Shown one piece after another: positions 1-12,786 of a stretch of 64,000 nt of DNA (positions are counted from its first letter, which is position 1; each line of letters starts with the position of its first letter). Made by a program: the position numbers and the translations under genes. The DNA lies in contig NC_090997.1 of NCBI RefSeq assembly GCF_041146395.1, forward strand, positions 39,597,501-39,661,500. The letters run 5' to 3'. The notes under the pieces are model-generated. The model was not told where the DNA came from, did no database searches, and saw only the letters and a list, made by a program, of their open reading frames with translations. This DNA is from Eulemur rufifrons. Lineage: Eukaryota > Chordata > Mammalia > Primates > Lemuridae.

Positions 1-198
1 AAAAATTACTAAGTATATGAAAAGACAGGAGTACTAGATCAATAACTGAGAGAAAACAAACAATAGAAAGCAGAAACGTGTGATCCAGATAGTGGATTTA
101 GCAGACAAGATCTTTATGATTTTTATGGTTAGGAACATGGAAGGAAAGAAAAGGAATAAAATAGATAAGAGGGTGGAGAGTTATCCTAGAGGATTGGG

Positions 199-232
<34 letters not shown>
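199..232. repeat. (GT)n microsatellite
   Basis: A GT dinucleotide run interrupted by a short TATAT. It lies in the 5' part of the old L1 copy and probably arose after that insertion. Likely length-polymorphic. Confidence 0.95.
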
Positions 233-261
233 ATGGATCAAACAAACTTTGGAGAGCCATC

Positions 262-291
262 AAAAAAAAAAATATATATATATATATATAT
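262..291. repeat. A-run followed by (TA)n
   Basis: About eleven A residues pass directly into an uninterrupted TA run. This is simple sequence inside the old L1 copy. Confidence 0.95.
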
Positions 292-1838
292 GAAAATAAG
301 ACCTCAATGGATGAGTTTACAAACATATTGGACTAGTAGATGATAGTATTAATGAACTAGAAAGCAAATTAATAGAAAATGTCCAAATTGAAGCACAGAG
401 AGAAGAAAACAAAACAAGAAACTAAATCAGAAAAGAGCACAAAACACATTTAGAATGTGGCCAAAATATCTGTCTTAGATACAATTTGAATTCTAGAAGG
501 AGAAGAGAGAGACAATTGGTCAGAAACAATATACAAAAAATATATATTTCATGAAAGTATCAGAACATCAACCTATACATTACAGAAGCATTGTCAACGT
601 CTAAGAAGAATATAGTCAAAGAAAACCACACCTGTGTACACAACGGAATGACAAATTGCTGACTGTGCCAACCTAGAATTCTATACTTAGTGAAAACATC
701 TTTTCAAAATTAAGACAAAATAAAAATAGTTTGGACAAACAGAAATTGAGAGAACTTATCACTAGCAGGCTTTCACTAATGAAGGTACTGCAAAGGAGTT
801 CCCTTAGGCAGAAGGAAAATTATCCTAGAAGGAAATATGGAAGTGAAGACAGCATAAGATATAGCTCTGTATTGATTGTCCAAGACAGTAGTGATAATTT
901 TCTGTGGAGTTTAGTTATATATATGTAATTGAAATGTAAGACAATAAAAATACAAAAACCAGGGGAAACTTATATATGTGAGTTAAAATATTCTTGTGTT
1001 CTACAATTAATGGTGATGTAACATTTTCATTAAATTATAATCAAGGATGCATGTTATAATCTCTAGTGTAAAAATTGAAATAATAGTGAAGAAATGCATA
1101 TCTAGTAAGTTAATGAAGAGAACTATAAATTAATAAAAATATTTGATTAATCAAAAAGAAAGAAAAGGAATATGTACAAAAAAATGAGTGGGTCAATAGA
1201 AAACAGATAGTAAAATGATAGATATAAACCGAAATATATAAGTAATTAAATTAAATGCAAATGTATTAATTAAGCCTGGTAAAAGTATAAGATTCTCAAA
1301 TTTCATTAAAAAACAACCACCACTACCACATGTAGCTTAAAAGAGCCATACTTTAAATATAAGAACACTGAAAGGTTGAAAATAAAAGGGCGGAAAACGA
1401 AAGATGATGTAATTATACTAATTTCAAATAAAGCTTTAAGGCAAGAAGTATTACTAGAAATAAAGAGGAACATTTCATAATGCTAATGGGATCAATCCAC
1501 TCTGAAGATATCATAATCCTAAATCTATTTGTGTTCAATAATATAGGTTCAAAATTCATAAACCAAAAAGCAAAACAAAACACAATTCTAAAAGGAGGTA
1601 TAAACATATTCACAATCACAGTAGGAGACTTTGAGACACCCTTTAATTAAGCAGACAAAATTTTGGTAAGTATACAAGATCTAAAGAAAACAATCTATAA
1701 ACTTGTCCTAATACTGTGCGCCAAGCTATGCAAGAAATCATTCTTTTCAATTGAGTATGTAACATTTGTCAAAATTGACCAAATGCTGGGCCATAAATAT
1801 AACCCTGGAAAATTTCAAAAGCTTGGAATCATTTAGAG

Positions 1839-2172
1839 CTGCGGTTCCCAACCCCTGGGGTGCAGCTGGTACTGGTCTGTGGCCTGTTAGAAGCTGCCAC
1901 ACATCACTGCCTGAGCTCTGCACCCAACCCCTCAACCCCCATCAGTAGACAAATTATCTCCCATGAAACTTAGGAACCTGGCCTCACAGCAGGAGGTCAG
2001 CGGCGGGTAGTGAGTGAGAGTGAAGCTTCATCTGTATTTACAGCTGCTCCCCATTGCTGGCATCACCAATTGAGCTCTGTCACCTCCCTGCCCCCCTTCC
2101 CAACCCACCATCTGTGGAAAAATTGTCTTCCGTGAACTGGTCCCTTGGTGCCAAAAAGTTTGGGGACTGCTG
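1839..2172 (+). mobile_element. MER1-type non-autonomous hAT element with perfect 8-bp TSD
   Basis: A 334-bp element sits inside the L1 endonuclease region. Its ends are imperfect inverted repeats of the hAT-Charlie MER1 type (CCCAACCCC on the left; a complementary GGGG-type end on the right). The direct repeat ATTTAGAG is identical on both sides (1831-1838 and 2173-2180), the 8-bp duplication expected of hAT transposase. Removing the element and one repeat restores continuous L1 ORF2 homology. It is too short to encode a transposase. Two internal segments (about 1893-1972 and 2056-2138) resemble each other, suggesting an internal duplication. Confidence 0.85.
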
Positions 2173-4371
2173 ATTTAGAGTATATTCTCTGACAACAGTG
2201 GAATTCAGTTAGAAATCAAGGGCGAGAAAAGACAACTGGAAAAGCCTCAACTTCCTACAAATCAAATACTTATAAATAACCATGAGTTGTGAAAGAAACT
2301 ACAACAGAAATTACAAAATATACTGAACTGATTGGTAATGAAGTTTTAACATATCAAAAGTTTTAGGATTCAGCTTAAGCCATGCTCAGAGAAAATTTAT
2401 AGCTGTAAATACACGTATTTAGAAAACAGAAATAAGAATAAAAAAATTAATGGTCTAAGTTTCCATCTTCAAAAAGAAAATTAAACCTAGAGAAAGTAGA
2501 AGAAATGAAGTAATAAAGATAAGAGCAGAAATTAGTGAAATTGAAACTGTGTAATAGAGAAATTTAAAAAAGTAAAATTTAGATCTTTGGAGAGATTAAT
2601 AAAGTAGATAAACCTTCAACAAAACTAATGAAAAAAGTTGGGCAAAACCAAATGACAAATGTTAGGTATGAAGATGGGGAAATCATTAGAGTCTATAGAC
2701 AGTAATAAAATAAAGAGGATATTATAAGTAATTTTATAAATAAGTTTTGAGTAAAATGAACACATTTCTGGAAAATTTGTTTAAAATTGATACAAGAGGC
2801 CTTAGAAAACCCAAATAGTCATTATCTATTAAAAAAATTAAATCCATTTTTTTTAACCCACATATAAAGAAAACCCTAGGCCCATACAGCTTTACTGGTG
2901 AATTCTTTAAAATACAGTACTTATGCAAACCCTTACAAAGAGTGGAACCAAAGGGAAAACTTCCAAATTATTTTTCTGAGACTAGCATAATCTTCATATC
3001 AAACCTGTTCAGGACAGCATAAGAAAGGAAAATTATAGACACATTTTTCTTATTCTTATGAACACAGGTAGTGCAAACATTAACAAAGGTAATGTCCACA
3101 AACATTAATAAAGCAGTCGATGCAATTCCCCATATTAACAGAAAACAGGAAAAATAATTTGATGATTACCTGATAAAGCAGGGAAAGCATCAGTTCAAAT
3201 CCAATATCCATGCATGATTAAAATTTCTTAGCAACCCAGAAATGGAAGTAAATTCTTACTCTGATAAAGAGTAGCTACAAAATACCTGTAGCAAAAATTA
3301 TAACTTCTAATGAAATTTTGACAGCTTTTTCCTTGAGATTAGGAATACCTAGGGAACAATTTAGTGATACATGTGTCAGAACTTTACATAGAAAATCACA
3401 AAATATTATTCAGGGAAATGAAAGACCCAAACAAACTGAAGTATATACCATGTTAATTGATCGTAAGGCCAAGAATAGCCAAGGCAATCTTGAAGGAGAA
3501 CAAAGCTGGAGGACTTAATTATCAACTATCAAGATGTGTTCTAGGGCTGTAGCAATTAGAAAATTACATTGGTATAAAGACAGATAAATAGAATGGAATA
3601 GAATAGAAAGTCTAGATTCAGACCTGTTTGGTTGAGGACAAAGGTGACATTGCAATTCAGAGAGGAAAAGGTAGTTTTTTCAATAAATGATACTGATTCC
3701 TTTGAATACTGTGAAAAATAATTATCTTAACCCTTACCACACAAACATCAATTCCAGATAAGTTGCAGATCTAATTGTAAAAGAAAAAAACAATAAAGCT
3801 CTTGGGAGAGAGCATCGGTGAGTATCTTTATGATCTTGTGCACTAATAAAACAATAACATTAAGAAAAGGCTGATGACATTGTGCTTCATTACAATTAAG
3901 AAAATTTATTCATCAAAAGGGCGCCAAGAAGAGAGTAAATGGACAACCCACAGATTTGGAGAAATTCAAGGAAATGTATATCCAGAAATATAAAATATTT
4001 AAAAAATAATAAAAGACAGACATTCTAATAGAAATATGGGCAAAAGTTTTGAGAAGGTATTTCATAAAGGAAGATATTCAAATGGCCAATAAATATGAAA
4101 AGTTGCTCAATTTCTTTAGTAATCAGAAAATGAAAATTAAAGCCACAATGTAATGCCACTAAAGGCACACCATTCTGGCGAAAGTGAAAAATACTCCCCA
4201 AATTACCCCAAATACTAGGTGTTGGGAAGAATGTGGAGCAACTTGTCTCTCATATAATATTATTGGTAATGGAAATTGGTACAACCATTTTGGAAAATTA
4301 TTTGACAGTCTCTACCTGAACCTTATAACCCAGCAATTCTTCTCCTATAGATACATACGTATATGTGTATG

Positions 4372-4400
4372 TACACACACATAAACACACACACACATAT
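4372..4400. repeat. (AC)n microsatellite
   Basis: An imperfect AC run lies at the ORF2 to 3' UTR boundary of the old L1 copy. Confidence 0.85.
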
Positions 4401-4896
4401 GTCTCCAACAGAAATGTATGAAAGTTAAATACAAGCATGTTCTTGGGGTACTATTTCTATTAATGGTAGCTTCACACTGTAAACTACCTAAAATGCCCAT
4501 CAACCAGTGAATAGATAAATTAGAACTATTAATAAATAGAATATTGTTTGGCAGCGAGAATGACTGAACTAAAAATTTAATGGAACAATGTGTATTCATC
4601 TCACAAATACAACTTAAAGAAGCCAGACTCAAATAAGTATATACTGTATGATTTCACTTATATAAAATTCAAAAATAGGTAAAACTAATTGATGGTGTTA
4701 GAAGTTAGGCCAGTGATTATCCTGGGAGTGGCTAATGGGTGGGAGAGGGCTGTGGGCCGCTGGTAACAGTTTCTTATTCTGAGTGCTGGTTATATAAATT
4801 CTATTTTCGAAAATTGAGCAGAACACTCACTTTGTGCACTTTTTTGTCTATATGTTATACTTCAACAAAAAGTAAATAAAAAAGTAAAAAAAAGCC

Positions 4897-5589
4897 ATCC
4901 TCCCTTTCTTAGTTTCCTTTACTTCATACTGTAGTGCGTACTTTAATCAAATCAGAGAGAAAGAACCCTGGTGTCCTTCAGCCAGGAGGAGTTTCCTTTC
5001 TGTCCTGCAGCTCCATCCATTCCCTTTGTTCAGTTTCTCCCTACAACTCAGTTCAGCTGTCGATAACTCAGTTCAGCTGTCGCTCTGATGTGAAACAGGA
5101 GCTCATAAGTAGAGCTGTTCTCTCCCAAGCCTTCCCAGGAGTAAGAACGGTGGTTAGGGTTATGGACTTTAATGGACTTTCCTGCCGAGATACAAACCAC
5201 ATTCAGAATGAGTTAAAAAGTGAGTGCACTGTTAGCAAAGCAGTGGCCAGGCAGAGTTAGCCCTTGAGGCGCTGTCAAGCTTGAAAGGAAGATTTTTCTT
5301 AAATGAGTCGAAATTTAGAGAAGCTGCCTACAGAAAGTAAGAACTTGATTTTGGCAGGAAAATGAAAGGCTTTAAAAGAAACTCAGAATGTCAAGAATCA
5401 TCGTCATTTTACTTAGAATCAACTACGTAAATCCTGCAAAACAGAAAAGAACCATAATTTACATGGTCAAGGTAATTTTCACATGTTGACAGAGAAGAAA
5501 AAATTGATACGTATAATTCTGACATGTTTACACTTTAACAGAAGATTAAATTATGCTAATCATTGAAATAAATAAGGGTTTGCCTTTAC
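4897..5589. other. Non-repetitive interval with a 20-bp tandem duplication
   Basis: No recognisable repeat family or gene. A 20-bp unit occurs twice head to tail at 5043-5062 and 5063-5082 with one mismatch. A 108-codon open frame spans 4934-5260 but has no domain, signal or flanking structure supporting expression. Origin unknown. Confidence 0.5.
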
Positions 5590-6296
5590 ACCTGGCAGTC
5601 TTCTTGGCTTGCTTTCGTGGTGTCCTGCCACCCCAGATCCAATTCCAAAGCAGATTCTGCTGGCTTCGCCTACATATTATGTCTAAAATCTGACCACTGC
5701 CTCTGCTTCGGCTACCGTTGATCCTGGTTCAAACCACTAGCATTTCTCACCTGGTTTTTGGCCATAGTCTCCTAACTACTGTCTCTTGCTTCTGACCTTT
5801 CCTTGCCATAATTGATTCTTTCAAACCGAGTCACATATTCCTTCTAGTGTCGAAAGGCCTCATAATGGTTTTCCACCATTAAACTTGGTGGAAAAGTCTA
5901 ATTCCTTACCAAGGCCTACAAGGATTTACCTGATTTCACCACCTTTTGGAAAATGCTCTTTCCCCAGATGGCCCCTTGGTTCACTCTGTCACCCTATTTG
6001 GTCACTACTCAAATATTTTCTCATTAAGGCCTTCCTTGACCAGCTTATTTAACATCGAATCCTATTCCTCTTACCAAGACTCCCTCTCACCTTTTCTTTA
6101 TTTTTCTCCATAGTGATTAGCACGATCTAACATATGTGATTTTGGTTTTCATATTGTTGATCTTTATTCTCCACATTAGAAGATAAGTTATATGAAGGCA
6201 GAGATTTTTGTCTGTTGCTTCACTGCTGAATTCTCATTGCCTGCGACAATGCCTGGTATAGGGTTGGTGCTCCGCAAATACTTCTGGAAAGCTATT
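5590..6296 (+). mobile_element. L2 LINE, 3' end
   Basis: This matches the characteristic L2 3' UTR. It has pyrimidine-rich text with the cues GGCCTTCCTTGACCA and GAAGGCAGAGATTTTTGTCTG. It ends with TGCCTGGTATAGGGT and GCAAATA, where L2 normally reads 'CCTGGCACATAGTAGGCGCTCAATAAA'-like sequence. It is an ancient fossil shared by mammals. The 5' part is missing. Confidence 0.8.
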
Positions 6297-8814
6297 ATGA
6301 CTACTACCAAGAGAAAGTTTGATAATGTACTATGAAAACTTATGATATTAAAATGTTTTGAATTTGGTGCTTTTTCTTATTCTTGGTGTTTAAACAAAAG
6401 TTTAAAAAGTATGGACATTACTCTATAAATAAATCCACTAGTTTATTCTAAACTGAGCTATTTATTTAAAAGTCTTGAGTTTGACTTTGAGCTTTATTTT
6501 TCTTAACAGTTGTCCATTAGTCATAATGGTACATAGACCATATTCACTTGAATTCTCATTAGAATAGTACCAATTTATGTACTCTGAAAGGCAAAGTGAA
6601 AATCACTCTACGGTAAACTTCAGCTATCTGTCATGTCTCAGAAGTGAGTTTTTATGTATAATTACATTTTCTGCATAGATGAAAGTTACTGAGACCTACC
6701 TGCTGACTTTGATATCTGTCACAGCCACCATGTACTGCTCCAGGTAAGGGATTTTCTTTGTTCAGACATGCTATGGTATGAGACACTGCCTCATGGTACC
6801 CCCTGCCCTCCCAAACCCCCACCCAAAGCAATCTCTTACTTTTACTGAGGAAGTGTTTTTTAAAAAAATTTTTGACAAAACCAGCAAATGATGTAGAAAA
6901 GATCTCCCTCTCTATCCCTTTCACTTTTCTCTCCAGATCTTCCTCCTGCTTTCCCTCCCCTTTCCCTTCTAAACAGAAATAAGGTAGCAAAAGATGATGT
7001 GCCCATAGAAGGGAATGGTGGTTCTTTGGCTTCATATTGGGCACCTCTAGACTCAGAGTATTTTGGGGGTAGCTATCACAGGAGCAGGGCAGGGCCTCAG
7101 GGATATCTGCCAGATTTAATTCAGCTGTGGCGCCAGATAGTGATTATAGAAGAGAGGAAGGGCTCGGTGTCCTAAGGTTTAGCATTCTTTCCTCCTATCC
7201 TTTTACCCCAGTTATTTTTTATTCTTGCTACAAAAGACTTCACTGGGGGCACAGGATAAAGGTAAGATAGGCACTAAGGCAGGCAGGGTTGGGTGGGGAT
7301 GGAGAGGTTCTGAGAGCAGAGAGGTCTTCAGAAAAAAGGAAAGGGATGTTTAAGGACTGGAATTGGGAAGGAGTTAAACCTTGGGAATTGGATATGGGCA
7401 GTCATCTCTATGTAAAGGACCAAATTTGCTTACTTGGTCTTTGCATTTGCACCTGGGTGTTAATCGGTGTATTTGTGAATGGTGCAAAACATGTTTGGAA
7501 GACCCATAGTATCACAGCAGACCCATCGATTAAATTAGAAATTTAATTCTAATTTGGTAGCCTTTAAATTTGTTTTTTTTTTTTTAAATTTTCATAGGAT
7601 TGATTTAGATTACCATAAATTTCATTTGTATTAAGATTGATAACATTAGCAAGATAATATTTAGGGTCTGTATTTGTACTGAATGACTTTAAATTGGTTT
7701 TATGGGTAAGTTGAAGAATTTGTCATCAGAGAATCCCTGATGGTTAAGTACTACCAATTATATACATTTAAAAAATTGGTTTCTTGGGCTTACTTGAATA
7801 ATCCAGTGATTGAATACTAGCTCTTTTGCTTGAGACAGGGCGTGTGTGTGTGTGTTTGTGTGTTTATGTATGAGAGAGAGAGAGAGAGAGAGAAAATGAG
7901 TGAATGAGAACAAGAACATTCGCAAGGGGTGAAGGGGTCAGGAGTGGGAAGGAATGCTAGTAACTACCCATAACCACTAGAGGCCTCTCTTAGGCCGAGT
8001 TTTGTAGTTAATACCAGTAGGTTTCCACAGTGGTGCCTGACTCTGTCATTGTAAATTAAACATATTTTATGTTATAGTTCTGAATAAATAGTATGACAGT
8101 AGTTTTATTCTTGGACCTGTATTATAATGTAACCTAAATATTTATTTAATTTATATATCAGAACAACTGATGATCTATTGTACTAAAAATAAAAAATTAG
8201 AAATCTCTTCTCTCTGTTTTACTTTTTCTCTGTGTAAATAAACTTAGTAAAAAATGTAATGAAAGAATTTTGCCAGATGTAATTATATGTCTCTTTGATA
8301 GTACCAGGATCTTTGGGTTTAAAATTGTTATTGATTTAACATTTTGTATTTAATTGTTGAGAGTAGTTTATATTTCTGATGGTAGACTATAAGTAATTTT
8401 AAGTTGTATGTTGAAAATTGTGTATATTTTTTTCATGTTTATAATAAGCTTCTAATATAAAGAACCTACTTAAGAAATGATTCAAAAATATTTAGACTTA
8501 TCTGGGGTAAAATTAAAAACAATAAGGTAAGTAAATCTTATTTTTGGTTTGGAATTATTTTGAGTATAGTTTGACTTTGTAGAGAAAGCAAGTAGGACAG
8601 TGTCCTCTTGTCTGATGACAATAGTGTATTATTCTGTTCCAAAGTAGGAAGGCTGACAATTTGAAACTTGGTCCCTATAACATTTTCTTTGTCATGATCA
8701 CAGCTAGTTAGTTATACTAAGTGGAACAAGTTCTAGGCTCTTGGGTGCTATATTGGAATTTTAATACTATGTTTGTTGCCTTGACCAATAGCCCCTGATC
8801 AATTCCTCTGAGTC
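6297..8814. other. AT-rich single-copy sequence
   Basis: No recognisable repeat family apart from the simple repeats at 7842-7892. A reverse 130-codon open frame (6652-7044) and a forward 85-codon frame (7289-7546) have no recognisable domain and are not called as genes. Confidence 0.5.
7842..7892. repeat. Compound (GT)n-(GA)n microsatellite
   Basis: A GT run at 7842-7864 is followed after a short spacer by an uninterrupted AG run at 7872-7892. Confidence 0.95.
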
Positions 8815-8820
8815 TCATGA

Positions 8821-8911
8821 GGGAGTTTTGTGTATTTTGTTCATTGCTATATCCCCAAGAGTCTTGAAGAGCGTCTAGTATATAGTAGATGCTCAGTAAA
8901 TAGTTCTTGAT
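8821..8911 (+). mobile_element. L2 LINE, 3' terminal fragment
   Basis: It contains the L2 end signature: TTGTTCATTGCTATATCCCC, then GTCTAGTATATAGTAGATGC and TCAGTAAATA. Only about 90 bp of the 3' end is present. Confidence 0.7.
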
Positions 8912-9194
8912 CTTGTTGAAGTTTCAAAATAACATGTGGCATTTGGTTTTTCAGTGAAAGATATTAAAGGAGGAACTGGTAATTCCTCTAGGAAAAAATA
9001 CACTGAGAGTATCACTTCTGCCACCTGATCTATTTTTGGTATGACTTTTAGTTTTTTAGATATATTTTAAAGAAGATTAAAATAATAACAATAGGTTCTG
9101 ACTTTGTGTAATATATCTTATATAACAGGACTTAGTTCCTGGTGAATGGTGAATTTAAAAAGTTAAAACCACATGTCTTATGCATATCTTCTTT

Positions 9195-9375
9195 TGTATT
9201 TACAACGGTTCTTCTAATCAGACATCAGTGTCACTACTTTATAAGCAAGAAAACTGAGGTTTAGAGAAGGTGAAATAACTTACAGCCAGTGAAGGGCAGA
9301 GCTGGCTTCAACCCAGGTTGCTGAACTCCAGAACCTTTGCTTTTTTATTACAGCATGCAGCTTCTCAAGCAGAGG
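9195..9375 (-). mobile_element. MIR SINE (reverse)
   Basis: Reverse-complement MIR core cues: ACTGAGGTTTAGAGAAGG, TGAAATAACTTACAG and GGCAGAGCTGGCTTCAACCC. It is ancient and diverged. Confidence 0.7.
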
Positions 9376-9519
9376 TTGAACAGGATTTGTAAATATTTTT
9401 TAGATGTGATGAAATAATTATGTGATTTGTGATATGATTTGAATGTAACTTGAAAATATAAAAGATATTGGCAATAGAAATGTATTTATGGGGAGGGGTA
9501 ATACTTTTAGTTCATGTCC

Positions 9520-9745
9520 ATTTCATGCCAGGCTTTTTGTCAGAACCATGTATGTTCTGATTTAATCCTTTCAGTTCTCTGCTCTGCTAAGAATTATTAT
9601 TATTCCTATTTTAGAGATAAGGTAACTTGAGTTTCAGAAGAATTAGAAACTTTCCTAAGTCACTCACTAATAAGTGGCAGAACTGCAGTTCAATCTCAGG
9701 TCTTAAATTCTTGAACCCTGGTATTAAAACAGTATAACAGTGCCT
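9520..9745 (-). mobile_element. MIR SINE (reverse)
   Basis: Reverse-complement MIR with TATTCCTATTTTAGAGATAA, AACTTTCCTAAGTCACTCAC and AAGTGGCAGAACTGCAGTTC. It lies 145 bp from the MIR at 9195 in the same orientation. Confidence 0.75.
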
Positions 9746-11654
9746 CATGTTAGAATATTTATTTTATAATTAACTTATTTCATGCTTTAAAAATTATCAC
9801 TTGAGAGTGTTGCTGATGAAATGTTTCTAAATGTCAGCTTGCAACATATTTTATAACATGTCAGGAATTTTCTTTCACGTCTGTCCACCTGTATAACATT
9901 AAGATATATGTATGTATAAAACACATTCCAAAATACTGTAATATACCTTATAAATCACACTACCATATTTTCTTTCATTTAGCATTACTTTTCTTCCTTC
10001 TACATGGAACTGGAGAAAGCAAGATTAAATTATATAATTATATTTTTCCATTTCACATCCTGTTTGATGTGTTTTTGAAGTGTCCCCTTATACACTTAAA
10101 TTATTTGAGTCTGACTCAAGATTTTCATTTTGTTTAAACTATTTGGTTTTGCTGTTATGAATAGAAATGAAAAGAAAGAAATCCATTACCTAATTTCATA
10201 GTGAAAGAAGATCATAGGTACATTATGTTCTTAGTTTAACATTTTAGGTGTAATGTAAGAAACCTAAAATTGTTGACTTTCTGTTCTTTTCTTTGATGGC
10301 CATTTAACTTACTCTCTTCCATTAAACTGGTACTTAACGCTTACAAAATTGTAGCATCGAAGCTATAGTTGGTAAGATTTTCTTCTCTTTTCTATTATAA
10401 CAGCCTGGTTTTGCAGTGCCTAGGTGTGATAATTTAACTAAAAAATTTATTAAATCTGTGGTATACACAGGTTTAAAAAAAGAATATTACCTCTCTAATT
10501 TTCTAAAATTCCAAAATTGAGACCATTCTTATCAGTCATGAATAGTCAGTCATTCCTTCCAAACATTATACACTCTGTGTGCTTTTATTTTTTTTTCTTC
10601 CAGGAACCTGGTTTGTATCTTTACTTGTGTATACTTTCTTTTCTATCTTTATTTAAGTTATATGGTTTCCTATATAACTATTATACATCTTAAGTTTTTT
10701 TTCCCAATAGTTTATGTATTTTCGATGATCGTGTGATAGTATCATTGTAGTTACAGTTTTTTCATTGTTCCCCTTAACTTTTTCTATTTGAATGTGACAG
10801 TAAAAGATTAAAAAAATTCAAGTAACACATTGACGTGATAACAAACTGTGTAGTACAGTGGAGCTTATAATGCAGTATAACATCTACCTTCCCTGTCCCT
10901 ACTCCCTCAACTTTTAACCATTTCTATACTTTATTCTTCTGATGGCTACTTCCAAATCCCTCAGCAATATATTGTACAGATATTTCTGCCGTAATGCAAT
11001 ATATGCATTTCTGCAAAGTCCTGGATTCTTCACAAATGCTCATTAAAAATAACCGGGCTTATGGGAAAAATAGGTGGAGCAAACCACTTACAACAATTTT
11101 GTAACTAGAGCAAAGAAGGGTTTGTAACCAGTCAGGAAGGATTGAGCTTGTTGAGTTCTAGAGTTCAGGGCAAAATGCGTCAAAGTTGGGGAGAACCATG
11201 TAATAAACACTTCTAAAAGAGAGCTAGCCTGAGCTAAGAGGCATAGTGTATGGTGCAGTATTTCTCTTAGTCTTGAGCCAGCACTGCGATTATGCTTTAC
11301 CTTTTACTTTCTTAGTAAAATATTAATGTGCTGGGACAAATTGCATGTATGCCATCATGACTGGGTTAGCTGCTGCCACCTCGGAGTGAAAAACACATGT
11401 TACACTTGTGCCAGAAAAATGGACTTCACTTGTGCAGTCCGTTCCCTCATGTGGTGCACTGCTGAGTTAGCTCTGATTGGTGGAGCCTGGGTTACATATT
11501 CAGGGTGGCCATGACAGAGCCTGGAAAACACAGTTTGTTTGTTTGTTTTTTTTTTAATTCTACCTTGAGAAAGTGAGATTCATAATTAGGGGAACTACCA
11601 AAATGTGGAGAATATGTCAACAAATTTTAGGTTATTCAGGAATGAGAAGTCTAC

Positions 11655-11686
<32 letters not shown>

Positions 11687-12569
11687 GACACGTATACATG
11701 TACACATATGTGTGTATCAATATCCATATCTTTTGATTTATCAATTTTAAACATTCACTGCTATGACACATGATGATTGAATGTGCTTATATTATCTGTT
11801 GTCTTCATCTCGTTTCCCCAATTTTGAATTATATTACCTATTTTTTATACCATCACATTTTGATTTTAAATTAATTATTTTAATCTCTATATCTTGTTCC
11901 ACCAACTTTTCTCACTATCTGTTGACCTCTCACTATGATGTTAATGTCCTCTACTCCTATATCCACCTTTCTTTCTTCCTTTCTGATTCTCATTTTCTAT
12001 TAGCTATTTATTTTTACATCACCAAGCCTGGTAACATTAAATTGTGTTCTGTAACTGTAATGAAGTAATTAAATATTCCAACCTTTGTCTATAGATTGAT
12101 CCTAAAAGTTGAAAACCAGTAAACACTGTTGATGTTATTAGGATACCATAAATATTTTTCACCACTGAGCCAACCAGAAGGGTAAGATTTTATTTTTTTC
12201 ACTTCAAGTTCAGTGTCTGCCCTTGGGACCCTAAAAAGAGATGTTCTTGGCACCTAGATCCAATGGTTTGCTTTTTCATATAGTGCATTAATTGCTCAAA
12301 GTCTTGCCATATTTGGGGCACATGATATTTGAGCTATGGCATTCTTTGAGATCCTTTGGATTTTTTAGAGCTTCTAATTACCTTACATTGTTTCCTTGAA
12401 AATCATAACAAGCCTTTAAAATATCTTGAAGATCACTCATACGGTCTGTTCTTTTGTAATCCACTTTTATTTCTGCCTCTTCAGGAGCTCTCTGATTTCC
12501 TTTTCTAGTCTTGACTACTCTTCTCTAAACCTGCTCCACAGGGCTTCAGGAATGTTTCTTTGCTTCATT
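9746..12569. other. AT-rich interval without recognised gene or repeat family
   Basis: Mostly AT-rich sequence with several short T-tracts. The 11,040-11,520 part is less AT-rich and could be an eroded LTR, but no family is recognisable. The short open frames at 11,326-12,068 show no protein family. The only clear simple repeat is the CA run at 11,655. Confidence 0.45.
11655..11681. repeat. (CA)n microsatellite
   Basis: An uninterrupted CA run followed by degenerate CA/TA sequence to about 11,715. Confidence 0.95.
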
Positions 12570-12786
12570 CTTTTTTTTTTTTAATTTTAAAATATTACAG
12601 AGGTACAAATGGTTTTTGGTTACATGAATTGCCTTTGTTATGCTTGAGTCAGGCTTATAAGTGTGTGCATCACCCAGATAGTGTTCATTGTGCTCATTAG
12701 ATAGATTTTTGCCAGTCCACTCCATCTCCCTCCCTCCACTTGATTTCCACTGAGTTTTACTTCCTTTGTGCACATGTGCTCATCGG

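Larger units (their letters stand above)
1..4896 (+). mobile_element. Old L1 (L1M-type) LINE, near complete, interrupted
   Basis: Consecutive landmarks of an old mammalian L1 appear in order on the plus strand. The ORF1 coiled-coil/RRM region is at about 310-640 and the ORF1-ORF2 linker at about 640-1,200. The ORF2 endonuclease region is at about 1,210-1,838 and continues at 2,173. Reverse transcriptase and C-terminal ORF2 run to about 4,370, with a deletion or compressed part near 3,000-3,450. A 3' UTR of the older L1M kind ends in an A-rich tail at about 4,870-4,896. Stops and frameshifts are dense, so no protein is encoded. The copy is cut off by the left edge of the window. Exact subfamily (L1MB to L1ME range) cannot be set by eye. 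Confidence 0.8.

Noticed and set aside
6652..7044. Reverse 130-codon frame
   Set aside because: Lysine/glutamate-rich stretch from purine-rich DNA; no family resemblance and no supporting signals.
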